DNA of 31,057 bases from DAINRZ01 sp964634885 (GCA_964634885.1 CAZWLN010000056.1:1-31057); one strand, 5' to 3'. Positions 1 through 8,972 are shown, counted from the first letter of the stretch. Notes: generated by a model not told the origin, from the letters alone. Numbers and translations: made by a program.

Positions 1-24
1 CCCCGATGGATAGGACAAACAAAG

Positions 25-54
25 AAACCGTACTCTCTTCAGGGTACGGTTTTT
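25..54. terminator. Bidirectional hairpin terminator
   Basis: A perfect 9-bp stem (25-33 with 44-52) encloses a 10-base loop. It is followed by a T run on the plus strand and by a T-rich tail when read on the minus strand. It lies just past the stop codon of the minus-strand gene ending at 77, so it probably ends that transcript. It could equally end a gene entering from the left of the window. Confidence 0.6.
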
Positions 55-76
55 CTATTTATTATTGCTATTCGGA

Positions 77-934
77 TTAACTGTTGGAATTGTGTTGAGT
101 ACCCTTCAGAGAGCTGAATTCAGGTACACTAACCGTGAAATCAACATTAGCGCCCAGCCCTTCATCTTCACTATTCCGGTTTTTATTATAGGTCTTGGTT
201 GCTTGTTCGTTCATCAATTTATTACTGCTGTTTTCATCGGACTTGACGGTTTGAGCCGTTACGGAGACGGCAGCAGTATCTGCCGAAGATGAGTTGCCTG
301 CAACAACGGATGAATTGGTGGACTGTTGCGATGACATTTCCATCCGGGCCTGGGCTTGTATTTGGGCGGCTTTTGAGGCTACCTGCCTGTCTGTTGACGA
401 GGGATCGGCAGGAGCCAGCGCTGCTGCCCTGACGCGGTTCATCTTCAGGACAGTGTCTTCCGGATCCTTTTCCGGTGAGATGTCAATGTGTACTTCGCCA
501 CCGACGGCGTATGACTTGCCGTCAGGTCCTTTTTCGTAGGTATAAGATGCGCCTCCTCTTACAAGGCCGGAACCGGCAGCCATGTGGGCAGCTTCGTGTG
601 CCCGGGTTTCATCGTCGATTTTCGCCAGTTTTTTTACAAGGTTTTTTTCTTTGTCGGTCAATTCTTTCTTGCCGGTAATTTCACCGGATTCATTATCGCT
701 GTCTTCTTTCTTATCTTCTTTAACGGCAGGCTTTTTTGCATCGGTGTTATTTATCTTCTTTGTGTAGTCATCCGTTTCGTCGGAACTTGTGGCAGGTACG
801 TAGCTGTCCTTTGTCTCTTCCTGTGTGTTCCCGGCGCTCATTGCATCAGCACGCTTACTCTCAGAGTCCGCTTCTCCCGTTTTCCAGGTTTCCTGAACAG
901 GCTTTACACTATTTACCGATGACACTTCTGCCAC
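77..934 (-). CDS. SprA-related putative metalloprotease
   Basis: About 285 aa. The N-terminal ~100 residues are low-complexity and rich in Ser, Asp, Glu and Lys, and probably disordered. A conserved C-terminal half follows, with an HEAAH zinc-protease-like motif near residues 113-117, then a Gly-rich GGASYTYEKGPDGKSYAVGG stretch and an Ala-rich helical segment. This pattern is typical of the SprA-related family, whose members are annotated as putative metalloproteases without a defined substrate. No signal peptide is visible. The frame opens with TTG at 940, but AGGA directly abuts that codon. GTG at 934 sits 6 bases after the AGGA and is the better start. The gene stands alone between a bidirectional terminator and the HAD gene about 110 bp upstream. 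Family assignment is fairly secure; function is unknown. Confidence 0.75.
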   Translation of the reverse strand: MAEVSSVNSVKPVQETWKTGEADSESKRADAMSAGNTQEETKDSYVPATSSDETDDYTKKINNTDAKKPAVKEDKKEDSDNESGEITGKKELTDKEKNLVKKLAKIDDETRAHEAAHMAAGSGLVRGGASYTYEKGPDGKSYAVGGEVHIDISPEKDPEDTVLKMNRVRAAALAPADPSSTDRQVASKAAQIQAQARMEMSSQQSTNSSVVAGNSSSADTAAVSVTAQTVKSDENSSNKLMNEQATKTYNKNRNSEDEGLGANVDFTVSVPEFSSLKGTQHNSNS

Positions 935-1045
935 AATCAATCCTAAATACTTTATATCCTTATTAATTAATAAATCGGATAACTATTAAAAATATTTAAT
1001 TACAGACGAAAAAAATAATTCAGGACAAATGATATTAACAGACTT

Positions 1046-1825
1046 TTATATCAGGCAGTAGAAAGAATCGGGGTTATCGATTGACTTGGCAATTTCTTCA
1101 TATTTTTCCCGTTTGTTGCCAACGTAAACTGCCATTCCGTCCTGCCTGACAAGGTTGAACATCCAGACATCGTTGGGGCTGTCGCCAAAAGCCAGGAAAG
1201 GCTTCTCGGAGCCGATACGGCTGTAATAGACCATTGCTTTGCCTTCGCGTACAGGTACCGGTTCAATGATGTCGGAAGTCAGGTAGTTTATTTCATTGAC
1301 GATTTCTTCCCTGTTGCGAACGCCGAAGACATGGTCGGCAGCAATTTTGAAGAATCTTTCTGCAGCGAGTGTAACGGCAATGCTGTGGCTCGAGGAGATG
1401 ATATATATGTCGCAACCGTAAACCCGGAGAAGGTCCAGTACCGTCTGCATCAGTGGGTTGGGTTTCGGAACCGGGACATTAACCAGTTCGTCGTCCTCGA
1501 CGAATGTAATATACATGTCGTCGGTGTCAAAAATGGAGTTCACTGCGGTTTTGACATAGCTGGTACTGATACCTTCCATGCAACTGCACATACGGATGAA
1601 CGCTTCGCCTGGGTGGCCTGTATTAATCAGGCGCCAGTACTCTTTCCATTTAAGGGGCATTTCAAAGCCTTCTTTACACAGATAGGCAAACAAAGCCTCG
1701 CCGATGTCGCCGATGATGAGGGTGTCGTCCAGGTCGAACAATGCAATGCAATTATTATATTCGCCCAGTTTTGCAATGGGCATTATCTTTCTAATCAATG
1801 CATCGAAATTTATTATATGCTGCAT
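1046..1825 (-). CDS. HAD-IB family phosphatase (phosphoserine-phosphatase-like)
   Basis: 259 aa, probably a cytoplasmic Mg-dependent phosphohydrolase. HAD motif I is DLDDT at residues 31-35, with the nucleophile and general-acid Asp pair. Motif II is the Ser run in IYIISSSHS, a Lys in REGKAM fits motif III, and motif IV is GDSPNDVWMF, which coordinates Mg. The cap between motifs I and II is helical and of C1 type, as in phosphoserine phosphatase relatives. The start ATG has an AAGGG ribosome-binding site about 6 bases upstream. The substrate cannot be read from the sequence. The gene sits 33 bp downstream of mraY on the same strand, so it may be read through from it, but it is not a usual cell-wall cluster member. 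Confidence 0.8.
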   Translation of the reverse strand: MQHIINFDALIRKIMPIAKLGEYNNCIALFDLDDTLIIGDIGEALFAYLCKEGFEMPLKWKEYWRLINTGHPGEAFIRMCSCMEGISTSYVKTAVNSIFDTDDMYITFVEDDELVNVPVPKPNPLMQTVLDLLRVYGCDIYIISSSHSIAVTLAAERFFKIAADHVFGVRNREEIVNEINYLTSDIIEPVPVREGKAMVYYSRIGSEKPFLAFGDSPNDVWMFNLVRQDGMAVYVGNKREKYEEIAKSIDNPDSFYCLI

Positions 1826-1858
1826 AATTGCCCTTAGATGGATAAGGTTGCCAATACA

Positions 1859-2989
1859 TTACCTTACTTTGAATGTTGCCATTGTGATAATTGCAAGTAA
1901 AATTGCTATTATATAGAAGCGGGTAACGATTTTCGATTCGTGCCAGCCGGACTTTTCGAAGTGATGGTGCAGCGGGGCGATTTTAAATATCCGCCTGCCT
2001 TCGCCGTACTTCTTCTTGGTATATTTGAAATATGTTACCTGAATGACGACGGAAAGTGTTTCAGCAAAGAACACTCCTCCGACAATGGGCAGGAGGAATT
2101 CTTTTTTAATAAGTATGCAGAGTCCGCCGATGGCGCCGCCAAGCGCCAGCGATCCGGTGTCGCCCATGAATACCTGGGCAGGGTAGGAGTTGAACCAGAG
2201 AAATCCCAACGCAGCGCCAATCAGCGACAGGGCATAGATGGTAAGTTCGCCGGAACCGGGCAGGTACATGATGTTCAGGTACCTGGAAAATTCGATGTTG
2301 CCGGAGACGTAGCACAACAGGGCAATTGCAAAAGCGGCAATGCCTACGGTGCCGATGGACAGGCCGTCGAGGCCGTCGGTAAGGTTGACGGCGTTCGAGG
2401 TATAGGTAATTATGAAAATTACGACCGGGATGTAAAACCAGCCAAAATCAAAATTCATGTTCTTGAAAAAAGGAACTGTCGTCAGAGTGTTGTATTTATC
2501 GAAGCTGCCGGGGAACAGGTCGGGGTAAAAGAAGATGACGACACCGACGACAAGGCCTACGGTAAACTGCCCGACGATCTTGTACCTGCCGATCAACCCG
2601 TTGGGGTATTTCTTGACAACCTTAAGGTAATCGTCGAGGAAACCAACGAAACCAAGGCAAACAGTAATGAATATTATGAGTATTACATAGGCATTGCTGA
2701 TGTCGGCCCAGAGCAGTGTCGGCAACAGCAGGGCAAGTAGGACAATCAGTCCGCCCATGGTGGGGGTGCCTGCTTTTCCGGAATGGAGTCCTACTTCACG
2801 CAGTTCGGTTTTTGCCTGTTCGCCTATCTGCCTGTTTTTCAAACGTTTAATGATCATGGGACCGACAAAGAAGCTGATCAGCAGAGCTGTGATTGCGGCG
2901 GCTGCCGCCCTGAAAGTGATATATTGGAATACGCCGAAGCCTCTTGGGTCAAAGTTTTTGTTAATCCATTCCGCCAGCAAATAGAACAT
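1859..2989 (-). CDS. mraY: Phospho-N-acetylmuramoyl-pentapeptide-transferase
   Basis: 376 aa, multi-pass inner-membrane enzyme. It transfers phospho-MurNAc-pentapeptide from UDP to undecaprenyl phosphate, giving lipid I in peptidoglycan synthesis. Diagnostic motifs are present: GTPTMGGL near the N-terminus, GFLDDYLKVVKK in the first cytoplasmic loop, NLTDGLDGL with the catalytic Asp, FMGDTGSLALGG, and the HHHFE loop near the C-terminus. Length is normal for the Bacteroidota-type form. The ATG at 2989 is preferred over the TTG codon just before it. Unusually, it is not flanked by the other division and cell wall (dcw) genes such as murF, murD or ftsW. Confidence 0.97.
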   Translation of the reverse strand: MFYLLAEWINKNFDPRGFGVFQYITFRAAAAAITALLISFFVGPMIIKRLKNRQIGEQAKTELREVGLHSGKAGTPTMGGLIVLLALLLPTLLWADISNAYVILIIFITVCLGFVGFLDDYLKVVKKYPNGLIGRYKIVGQFTVGLVVGVVIFFYPDLFPGSFDKYNTLTTVPFFKNMNFDFGWFYIPVVIFIITYTSNAVNLTDGLDGLSIGTVGIAAFAIALLCYVSGNIEFSRYLNIMYLPGSGELTIYALSLIGAALGFLWFNSYPAQVFMGDTGSLALGGAIGGLCILIKKEFLLPIVGGVFFAETLSVVIQVTYFKYTKKKYGEGRRIFKIAPLHHHFEKSGWHESKIVTRFYIIAILLAIITMATFKVR

Positions 2990-3471
2990 CAACTATCTTT
3001 TTGAAATTGTCACAAAACTCTTATCCTTAAAAATAAGAAATTCAGAGTAAATATCCGGTCTTTTATGGCATTTTTATTAATATTTCTGAAAAATTGCTGT
3101 TGAAGCTCATAAAAAACTCTGTCCTGCTATTTATTTAGGACCTTTGATATTTGTAAAGGGTAAAAAACGAATACAATCAAATATGTATTATTCAAATCTC
3201 GATGGACACACCCCGGCTGCTGCCGCAGCCACCCCTCTTTTTAGAGGGGTTAAGACCTGACACAACTCTCCCCCTCTATCAAGAGGGGGTCGGGGGGTGT
3301 GTAATGGCGCTTTATTACTGTATTATTGTCTTAACACCTATTGTTGCTAATACCCATTATCGTAATGATGGATACTCTTTAAACCCTTACAGAATAGCAA
3401 AGAACCTTTATTGATTGCAGGACAGAGCTGGATTTAAATGTTATAATTGTTTAATTGCCTCAAAGGAAAAA
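2990..3471. other. Gene-free spacer upstream of mraY
   Basis: No convincing gene. The part next to mraY (2990-3200) is AT-rich and should hold the mraY promoter on the minus strand, though I see no clear promoter boxes. The middle holds the nested palindrome listed separately (3206-3302). The remainder to 3471 has no structure I can interpret. A short plus-strand open frame from 3202 runs through the palindrome and is not credible as a gene. Confidence 0.6.
3206..3302. repeat. Nested palindromic element with terminal inverted repeats
   Basis: A ~97-bp element bounded by 9-bp terminal inverted repeats ACACACCCC (3206-3214) and GGGGTGTGT (3294-3302). Inside are three perfect hairpins: GGCTGC/GCAGCC (3215-3220 and 3225-3230), CCCCTCT/AGAGGGG (3232-3238 and 3243-3249) and CCCCCTCT/AGAGGGGG (3270-3277 and 3282-3289), each with a 4-base loop. 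The GC-rich block is surrounded by AT-rich spacer. The form resembles REP/BIME-type or MITE-like intergenic elements, and related hairpins occur at 9190-9577. Confidence 0.7.
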
Positions 3472-4623
3472 CTATATCCTCTTCCTGCCCATGCTCCTGA
3501 TTCTCCGGATATAGCCAATAGAATAGACTATTATTAATACTGCGAAATTCAGCAGTTCGAGGTTGCCTGCGGTCAGGGGCGCTCCTGTCTCACCGATTTT
3601 GAATCCGGCTTTCAGGAATGGGGTGGACGGGAATAAGCGGGCAAAATATTCCAGGTAGTCGGGAATCTGAAATACCGGCCAGGCGTAGCCAGAAATAAGA
3701 AAGAACGGGTAGCTGGTAAAACCGAGAATAATAAAAACTGCTACCCTGTGCCTGAAGAAAGTACCGAGGAATAGGCCGAATGCTGTGTTTGCAGTAATGC
3801 CCAGCAGGAAGACGGCAAAAGTGTTGATGTCTGTGCCGATCATCCTGACGTCGAGCAGGTCAACCACAATCAACCTGATGAGAATCACAAAAAATAAAAA
3901 CAGCATCAGGTAAAAAACGATCCTGCTGATGAGGTTAATCGTGCCGCTGCGGGAAATGCTTAATGTTTCCCTCCAGTCAGCGAGGCTGTATTCCTTTGCT
4001 GTCGCTGAAGTAACGCCGATGAGTGTCAACTGGGACAGGATGATCATTATTAGCGGCAGAAGTATCATGTCGCCATAGGTCAGGTAGGGATTCTGCAGGT
4101 AGGCAAAATCGAATTTCAGGGGCTGTGCAAGGTTGTTGTCCTGGAATACGGGTACTCCTTTGGACGCCAGGAGACTCGATGTTACTTTGGCGCCAAAGGC
4201 AGTAATGAGTTGGTAGGCAGGAATGCCGGCGTCGCTCATTACGAGAAGCCTGCATGGGTTGAGGTAGAGCCCGACACTCGTTTTTACACCTTTCTTCAGG
4301 CTTTCTTCGAAGCCGTCGGGAATGAATATTACTGCTACGGCCTTTTGCAATGCAAGAATATCTTCGATCTCGGATTCGTCTTTCATTGCCATTACAATCT
4401 TGATATTCTGGTGGGCATCGATGGTTCTTGTCAGTCCTCTGGAAAGCGCCGTGTCGTCTTTGTCGAGTATAGCGACAGGGATGTCGGATTCGGCCTTGTC
4501 GAGGTAAATGACACCGTAGAACATGGGATAGAGCAGGGGCGCTACTATGAAGATGAGCAGAAGGTTCTTGTCTTTGATGACCTTTACCAACTCGCGAATT
4601 GCTAATTTATAAATTGCTTTCAT
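3472..4623 (-). CDS. ABC-2 type transporter permease, second of pair
   Basis: 383 aa. Architecture is that of YbhR/YhhJ-like ABC-2 permeases: one N-terminal transmembrane helix, a large periplasmic domain (about residues 45-190) and about five C-terminal helices. It probably forms a heterodimer with the product of 4637-5830 and works with the HlyD and TolC proteins encoded upstream in export across both membranes. The start at 4623 (MKAIYKLAIREL) lies 13 bases after the stop of the preceding permease. The longer frame to 4707 would overlap that gene by ~70 bp and adds residues with no membrane-protein character, so I reject it. It is the last gene of the efflux operon. No ATP-binding subunit gene is present nearby. 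Substrate unknown. Confidence 0.88.
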   Translation of the reverse strand: MKAIYKLAIRELVKVIKDKNLLLIFIVAPLLYPMFYGVIYLDKAESDIPVAILDKDDTALSRGLTRTIDAHQNIKIVMAMKDESEIEDILALQKAVAVIFIPDGFEESLKKGVKTSVGLYLNPCRLLVMSDAGIPAYQLITAFGAKVTSSLLASKGVPVFQDNNLAQPLKFDFAYLQNPYLTYGDMILLPLIMIILSQLTLIGVTSATAKEYSLADWRETLSISRSGTINLISRIVFYLMLFLFFVILIRLIVVDLLDVRMIGTDINTFAVFLLGITANTAFGLFLGTFFRHRVAVFIILGFTSYPFFLISGYAWPVFQIPDYLEYFARLFPSTPFLKAGFKIGETGAPLTAGNLELLNFAVLIIVYSIGYIRRIRSMGRKRI

Positions 4624-4636
4624 TAATGGCACTATT

Positions 4637-5830
4637 TCAATTGTTTGTTTGCAAAACTGTCTGACTATTGTCCTGAACGGAGCTTTTGTACAAGCGGTGC
4701 CCCACAAGCAGCAACAGCAGGTTCACCAGCCAGAGTAAGCCGCCCATTATCATGAAAGGCGACAGATTGACAAAGCTCAGCCTGTTGTATATGAAAACCT
4801 CGAAGTAGCTGTTCAGGAAGTGTGTCAGTGGGATTATCTGCGTCACCGGGAACAGGAAACCGGGCATACCCCATATCGGGAAAGTATAGCCGCTGAAAAT
4901 GAAGGTCATGGCGTTGAAAACCAGTAGTATCTGAGTTGCCGTTGCCAGGTCGGGGATTGCCAGTGACAGTAACATACCCATCCCGATGCCTACAAGCAGG
5001 TAAAGGAACAGGAGAGGGTAAAGGTACAGGTAGTATTCTCCGGCAGGAACGCCTGCTACGGGAAAGATGAAAGTAAAAATCAGCATCATCGGGACATAGT
5101 TGATGAGCGTCAGCGCCAATAGTTTGCCGGCGAGAGATGAGAGCTTCTTTCCGAAAGGAGGTATTATGATCGTAGCCGAATGCATATCCTTTTTCCGGAA
5201 TATCCACATCGAGGAGAAACTGACGGACATCTGGAAAATAATGAACACCATTCCGGGTATCAGGTATGGAGCATAGTCGAAATAGGGGTTGCCTTTGGCG
5301 TGAAGTTCGGTGGCAATCGGAGTGGCCCTGTTTTCTGCCTGTACCGGTGTAAGCCCAAGGTCCATCAGTCTTTCAATCTGAAGGTTCTTCGACACATTGA
5401 ACAATCCCTGTGCAATCGCTTTGTATCCTATCTTAGAGTATATGAGGTTGGCGCCGCTCGAAAGTACCTGTATTTTGCTGTATCTTCCGCGCTTGACATT
5501 TGCTTCCATGCCCGACGGGAGGAAGATGATGTAAAACACTTCGCCGTCTTTCAGCATTTGCTTCGCTTTGTCCTCGTCGGGTGTTACGATGTCAGTTCTA
5601 AGGTATTTCGTAGCTTCGAGTGTCATCGTAATTTCGTGGGACAGTGCTGAATTGTCCTTGTCCACGACGGCGAAAGGCAGGTCCTTGATTTCTCCTTCGC
5701 TGAAAGTGATGGCAAGGATGAGCCAGGCAGCCAGTGGCATTATTACTGCCGTAATCAGGGGCAGGGGATTGGTCCTGAAACTGCGGAGTTCTTCCCTGAA
5801 TACGCTATATGTATTTCTAAAGAATGCCAT
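4637..5830 (-). CDS. ABC-2 type transporter permease, first of pair
   Basis: 397 aa inner-membrane permease with the same layout as its neighbour: N-terminal helix near residues 20-45, a long extracytoplasmic domain containing the AVVDKDNSALSHEI segment typical of the ABC-2 group, then a C-terminal bundle of five to six helices. The ATG at 5830 lies 9 bases past the hlyD stop, so the two genes are translationally close. The pairing of two half-transporter permeases with a membrane-fusion protein and a TolC-like channel is the YbhGFSR-type arrangement, but without the ATPase gene that would normally sit between hlyD and the permeases. The substrate cannot be inferred; hydrophobic toxins, drugs or envelope molecules are usual for the family. 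Confidence 0.88.
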   Translation of the reverse strand: MAFFRNTYSVFREELRSFRTNPLPLITAVIMPLAAWLILAITFSEGEIKDLPFAVVDKDNSALSHEITMTLEATKYLRTDIVTPDEDKAKQMLKDGEVFYIIFLPSGMEANVKRGRYSKIQVLSSGANLIYSKIGYKAIAQGLFNVSKNLQIERLMDLGLTPVQAENRATPIATELHAKGNPYFDYAPYLIPGMVFIIFQMSVSFSSMWIFRKKDMHSATIIIPPFGKKLSSLAGKLLALTLINYVPMMLIFTFIFPVAGVPAGEYYLYLYPLLFLYLLVGIGMGMLLSLAIPDLATATQILLVFNAMTFIFSGYTFPIWGMPGFLFPVTQIIPLTHFLNSYFEVFIYNRLSFVNLSPFMIMGGLLWLVNLLLLLVGHRLYKSSVQDNSQTVLQTNN

Positions 5831-5839
5831 TAATAGTTC

Positions 5840-6841
5840 CTATTTAATCTTGTCGAGGTCAAAATTGACTGTCATGCCTGGCCTGAGTGAACTGATGGAG
5901 CCTTTGACGGGTACAAGCTTGATTGTGAAAGTCCTGACGTCGAAGGTAGCTTTGTCCGATGTCGTTCTCCAGTTAGCATAATCGGACTGGGCGGAAAAAT
6001 TCATTACCCTGAACTGTTCAGCAATACCGAGCCCGTTAATATAGCCTTCGATAACCATTCCAATACGTAGTTTCTTAAGCTCGGTTTCCGGCAGGTTCAA
6101 TTCCGCCCAGACGTCGTTAGTATCAATTACAGAAATTACAGGATAGCCAGTGGCAACAAGTTCACCTACGTCGGCATAGCGTTTTGCAACGATGCCGCCG
6201 ATGAAGCTGCTGATTGCAGTCTCGCCGAGATAGACTTTGACTTCGTCGAGGGACGACAAGGCCCTGTTAAATTGTCCTGCCGCCATTATCTTATCTTCTG
6301 TACGCGCACCGTTCTTAGCCATGTTGTACTGTGCAAGCGCCGCATCGCGAAGGGCTTTGGCGCCGTTGTAGTTCTGCTCGTGCATATCCATCTCCTGGGC
6401 AGAGATGAGGCTGTCCCTGTAAAGGCGGCCCATCCTGTTGTAAGTCTTCTCTGCCAGGCTGTATTTGCTTTCTGCTGCCATATAATTTCTCTGTGCCATC
6501 TCTATCTCTTCGGGGCGGGCGCCTGCGTATGCTTTGTTCATCTGTGCCTGTGCCGATTCTACAGCGCCCTTTGCCTGTCCTTCTTTCGCTTTTACCTCAT
6601 CGTCAGTCAGTTTGAAGACAATCTGCCCTTTTTGGATTACGTCGCCTTCATCCACGCCGATCCATCCAATCCTTCCGGGAAGTTTCGAGGCGATGTCGTA
6701 CTGTCTCATTTCTATCTGGCCTGTCCTGATTGCAGGTTTTTTCTCATTTGCTTTTTCAATTACGAAGAATACAGCGGTTAATGCTACTGCTGCAATAACC
6801 AATGCAATTATAATAACTTTGAGGACTTTCATACCTTTCAT
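5840..6841 (-). CDS. HlyD-family membrane fusion (periplasmic adaptor) protein
   Basis: 333 aa. One N-terminal membrane anchor (about residues 5-25) is followed by a split biotinyl-lipoyl domain: first half around GDVIQKGQIVFKL, second half around GGIVAKRYADVGELVATGYP. Between the halves is a long Ala/Glu/Lys-rich coiled-coil hairpin (about residues 80-200). The C-terminal beta-barrel ends in LRPGMTVNFDL, a usual HlyD/EmrA ending. The product should link the two inner-membrane permeases to the TolC-like channel. GTG at 6847 and ATG at 6841 are both possible; GGAG lies 5 bases before the ATG at 6841, which I chose. It follows the tolC-like gene by 24 bp and precedes the first permease by 9 bp. 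Confidence 0.92.
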   Translation of the reverse strand: MKGMKVLKVIIIALVIAAVALTAVFFVIEKANEKKPAIRTGQIEMRQYDIASKLPGRIGWIGVDEGDVIQKGQIVFKLTDDEVKAKEGQAKGAVESAQAQMNKAYAGARPEEIEMAQRNYMAAESKYSLAEKTYNRMGRLYRDSLISAQEMDMHEQNYNGAKALRDAALAQYNMAKNGARTEDKIMAAGQFNRALSSLDEVKVYLGETAISSFIGGIVAKRYADVGELVATGYPVISVIDTNDVWAELNLPETELKKLRIGMVIEGYINGLGIAEQFRVMNFSAQSDYANWRTTSDKATFDVRTFTIKLVPVKGSISSLRPGMTVNFDLDKIK

Positions 6842-6865
6842 TTTCACTCCATTTATCTTATATTA

Positions 6866-8329
6866 TTAATTTCCGGAAACGAATGACAGGAATCCGCTGG
6901 TATTGCCACAGGCAGAGTAGAGCGAACTCATGTTGATGTAATACTCCGTCAGCGCCTGTATTCGCTTAAGGGAGACTGCTTCTGCCGCCAGGCGTGCGTC
7001 GATTACTTCGAGGGTGGTACCAAGGCCTGTTTCATAGCGTTTTTCGTAAAGCCTGAGGTTCTCGTGGGTTTGTTCTAGCGAGGCGTCCAACTGCAGGTAT
7101 TTCTCTTCGGAGAGTTTCATCTCCATGAATTTGCTGCGGACCAGAAGCTCAATTTTCTTTTCGACGTCTTTGACTTTCATCAGCATGGCGTCCTGTTCGA
7201 GGCTTGCTTCTTCGTATTCATTGCTGCGCTGGAAACCGTTGAAGATGTTGAGGTGGGCTCCGACACCGACTCCCCATTTGGGTTCAAGGTCGGCAATATA
7301 GTTATCGAATACATTGTAGAAGCCGTAGGCGAATACTGTAGGCATATAGTCGGCGAATTTCACATTGGCTTTTTCGCCGAGGGCTTTACCTGCAATTCTT
7401 GCCTGCTCCAGTTTCTTGTTGCCGTTAAGCGCGTTACGGAAGTAATCGTCGAAGAGGACGGACTGGGGCCTGTAGTTGATGGAATCGACAATGTCGATAT
7501 TCTCGTCGTTAACGTCGAGGAGAATCGACAGGGCAAACCTGGCAATCTTTTCTTTTTCTTTTGCTTCGAACAGGTTCCTTTTAGCGTCAGCGAGAGCGAC
7601 TTCAGCCCTGAGCCTGTCATTTTTGGGTATCAATCCCTGTTCGAATAGTTTATTGGCTCTGTCGAGGTGCTTCTGTATGCCGTCGTTTACTTCCTGCCTG
7701 ATGCGTACATTCTCTTTCGCCAGTTCCAGGTTGAGCCATGCCCTGATGACATCATCTGTAACTGATTCCATCTCATCTTCGGACTTCTTCATCTCGAGTT
7801 CTTCCTGTAGCTTGGCTGCATTGATGCCGGCAATGATTTTCCCGCCTGTGAATATTGGCTGGTTCAGTGAAATCATCATCTGAGGGAAAGCGCGTTCCTT
7901 AACTGTTTCTGTAAAATGAGGCAGCTTTGAGTCAAGCTGCTGAGTGGCAGCAGCTTTATAGGCGGCTTTCTGCTGATCAGTCAGGGAAGTGCCGGTTTTA
8001 AGGGTATTTTCAATATTGGCAAGCGAGACGACATTGCCCGACTGTATTTCAATCATGGCGCTGCGAATCGGGTCGAGGTCCAGGACAATGTCCTTGTCCA
8101 GATAGGTGTAGAAGAAATCTGCTCCAATCGTCGGGTACAGCCTGCCATAGGCAGCGTCAACATTTGCCTGACGCGATTCGACCGAAAGCTGCGATGATTT
8201 TACGGCATTGCTCGAAGCCAGCGCTTTGCCTACGGCCTCTTTCAGTGTCATGGAGGCGCATAGCTCCCCGCCGCTGACCATCGCCATCAAAAGCAATGCT
8301 ATTGTGATTGTCCTTTTTTTCATAATCAT
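6866..8329 (-). CDS. TolC-family outer-membrane efflux protein
   Basis: 487 aa. An N-terminal signal peptide (MKKRTITIALLLMAMVSGG, cleavage likely after the following Ala/Ser stretch) is followed by two outer-membrane efflux repeats with long amphipathic helices. Examples are the SLANIENTLKTG region in the first half and YEKRYETGLGTTLEVIDARL near the C-terminus, the latter a hallmark of the family. It should form a trimeric outer-membrane duct for the HlyD/ABC system encoded downstream. No good Shine-Dalgarno is seen before the ATG at 8329, as is common in Bacteroidota-like genomes. A candidate TetR operator lies about 20 bp upstream of the start. Confidence 0.92.
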   Translation of the reverse strand: MIMKKRTITIALLLMAMVSGGELCASMTLKEAVGKALASSNAVKSSQLSVESRQANVDAAYGRLYPTIGADFFYTYLDKDIVLDLDPIRSAMIEIQSGNVVSLANIENTLKTGTSLTDQQKAAYKAAATQQLDSKLPHFTETVKERAFPQMMISLNQPIFTGGKIIAGINAAKLQEELEMKKSEDEMESVTDDVIRAWLNLELAKENVRIRQEVNDGIQKHLDRANKLFEQGLIPKNDRLRAEVALADAKRNLFEAKEKEKIARFALSILLDVNDENIDIVDSINYRPQSVLFDDYFRNALNGNKKLEQARIAGKALGEKANVKFADYMPTVFAYGFYNVFDNYIADLEPKWGVGVGAHLNIFNGFQRSNEYEEASLEQDAMLMKVKDVEKKIELLVRSKFMEMKLSEEKYLQLDASLEQTHENLRLYEKRYETGLGTTLEVIDARLAAEAVSLKRIQALTEYYINMSSLYSACGNTSGFLSFVSGN

Positions 8330-8347
8330 TTTAATATATTTGAATAA

Positions 8348-8361
8348 TGAACCAATATTCA
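8348..8361. promoter_or_regulatory. Candidate TetR operator before the tolC-like gene
   Basis: TGAACCAATATTCA at 8348-8361 is an imperfect palindrome. With the two bases after it, it matches 14 of 16 positions of the site before tetR (8973-8986, read on the minus strand). It also lies within a perfect TGAATA/TATTCA inverted repeat (8341-8346 and 8356-8361). It falls in the 49-bp gap between tetR and the tolC-like gene. Confidence 0.5.
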
Positions 8362-8378
8362 GTTTTTACCAAAAAATT

Positions 8379-8951
8379 TTAACACATGCCGTCGAAGATG
8401 ATGAGATTAAGTTCATCAGCTACGGCTTTCACGTTATTATCATCAAGTTCGCCGGTTTTTTCAGCCAGGTAGTACCAGATGCCGCCCATCAGGAAGTTTG
8501 TAAGGTCGTCGGGAATCAGGGTTTCCCGAAATATGCCGCCGTTCATGCCTTCGCGGATGATTTCAGCAATCGACCCTTTGGTTTTTTTGACAGAATCAGA
8601 AAGGCTGTCGCTCGAAGCCATCCTCCAGAATCTGTATTCATGAAGGATAATACGGGCCATGTCTTTCTTCTCGCAGGCGAACTCAGTAATGTTGTGGATG
8701 AGGTCCATCAGCTTCTGTTTCGGATTGAGCGATTTATTTGATCTGAGGGCGTCGAGCCTGCTTTCCAGCCGCGACCATACCTGTTTGAATATCTCGTCCA
8801 GGATGCTTTCCTTGTTGTCGAAATAGAGATATACGCTGCCTGCGCCGATGCCTGCAATCTCAGCGATCTTTGATATCTTTGCGTTGTGGTATCCTACTTC
8901 AGAGAAGACCTCCAGCGCTGCGTCGAGTATTTTTTCTTTCTTCACTTCCAT
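8379..8951 (-). CDS. TetR/AcrR-family transcriptional repressor
   Basis: 190 aa. The N-terminal helix-turn-helix domain includes KILDAALEVFSEVGY, KISKIAEIAGIGAGSVYLYF and the usual NKESILDEIF exit helix. The C-terminal ligand-binding domain is helical and not recognisable to subfamily. It is the first gene of the efflux operon and probably represses it together with its own gene, opening when the pump substrate binds. The open frame extends to TTG 8987, but that codon overlaps the candidate operator at 8973-8986. The ATG at 8951 begins exactly where family homology starts (MEVKKEKILDAAL), so I use it. Confidence 0.92.
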   Translation of the reverse strand: MEVKKEKILDAALEVFSEVGYHNAKISKIAEIAGIGAGSVYLYFDNKESILDEIFKQVWSRLESRLDALRSNKSLNPKQKLMDLIHNITEFACEKKDMARIILHEYRFWRMASSDSLSDSVKKTKGSIAEIIREGMNGGIFRETLIPDDLTNFLMGGIWYYLAEKTGELDDNNVKAVADELNLIIFDGMC

Positions 8952-8972
8952 AACTTTTTCAATATTGAACAC

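Noticed and set aside
1940..2740. 266-codon plus-strand open frame antisense to mraY
   Set aside because: mraY is unmistakable on the other strand; the antisense frame has no known motif and reflects codon bias of mraY.
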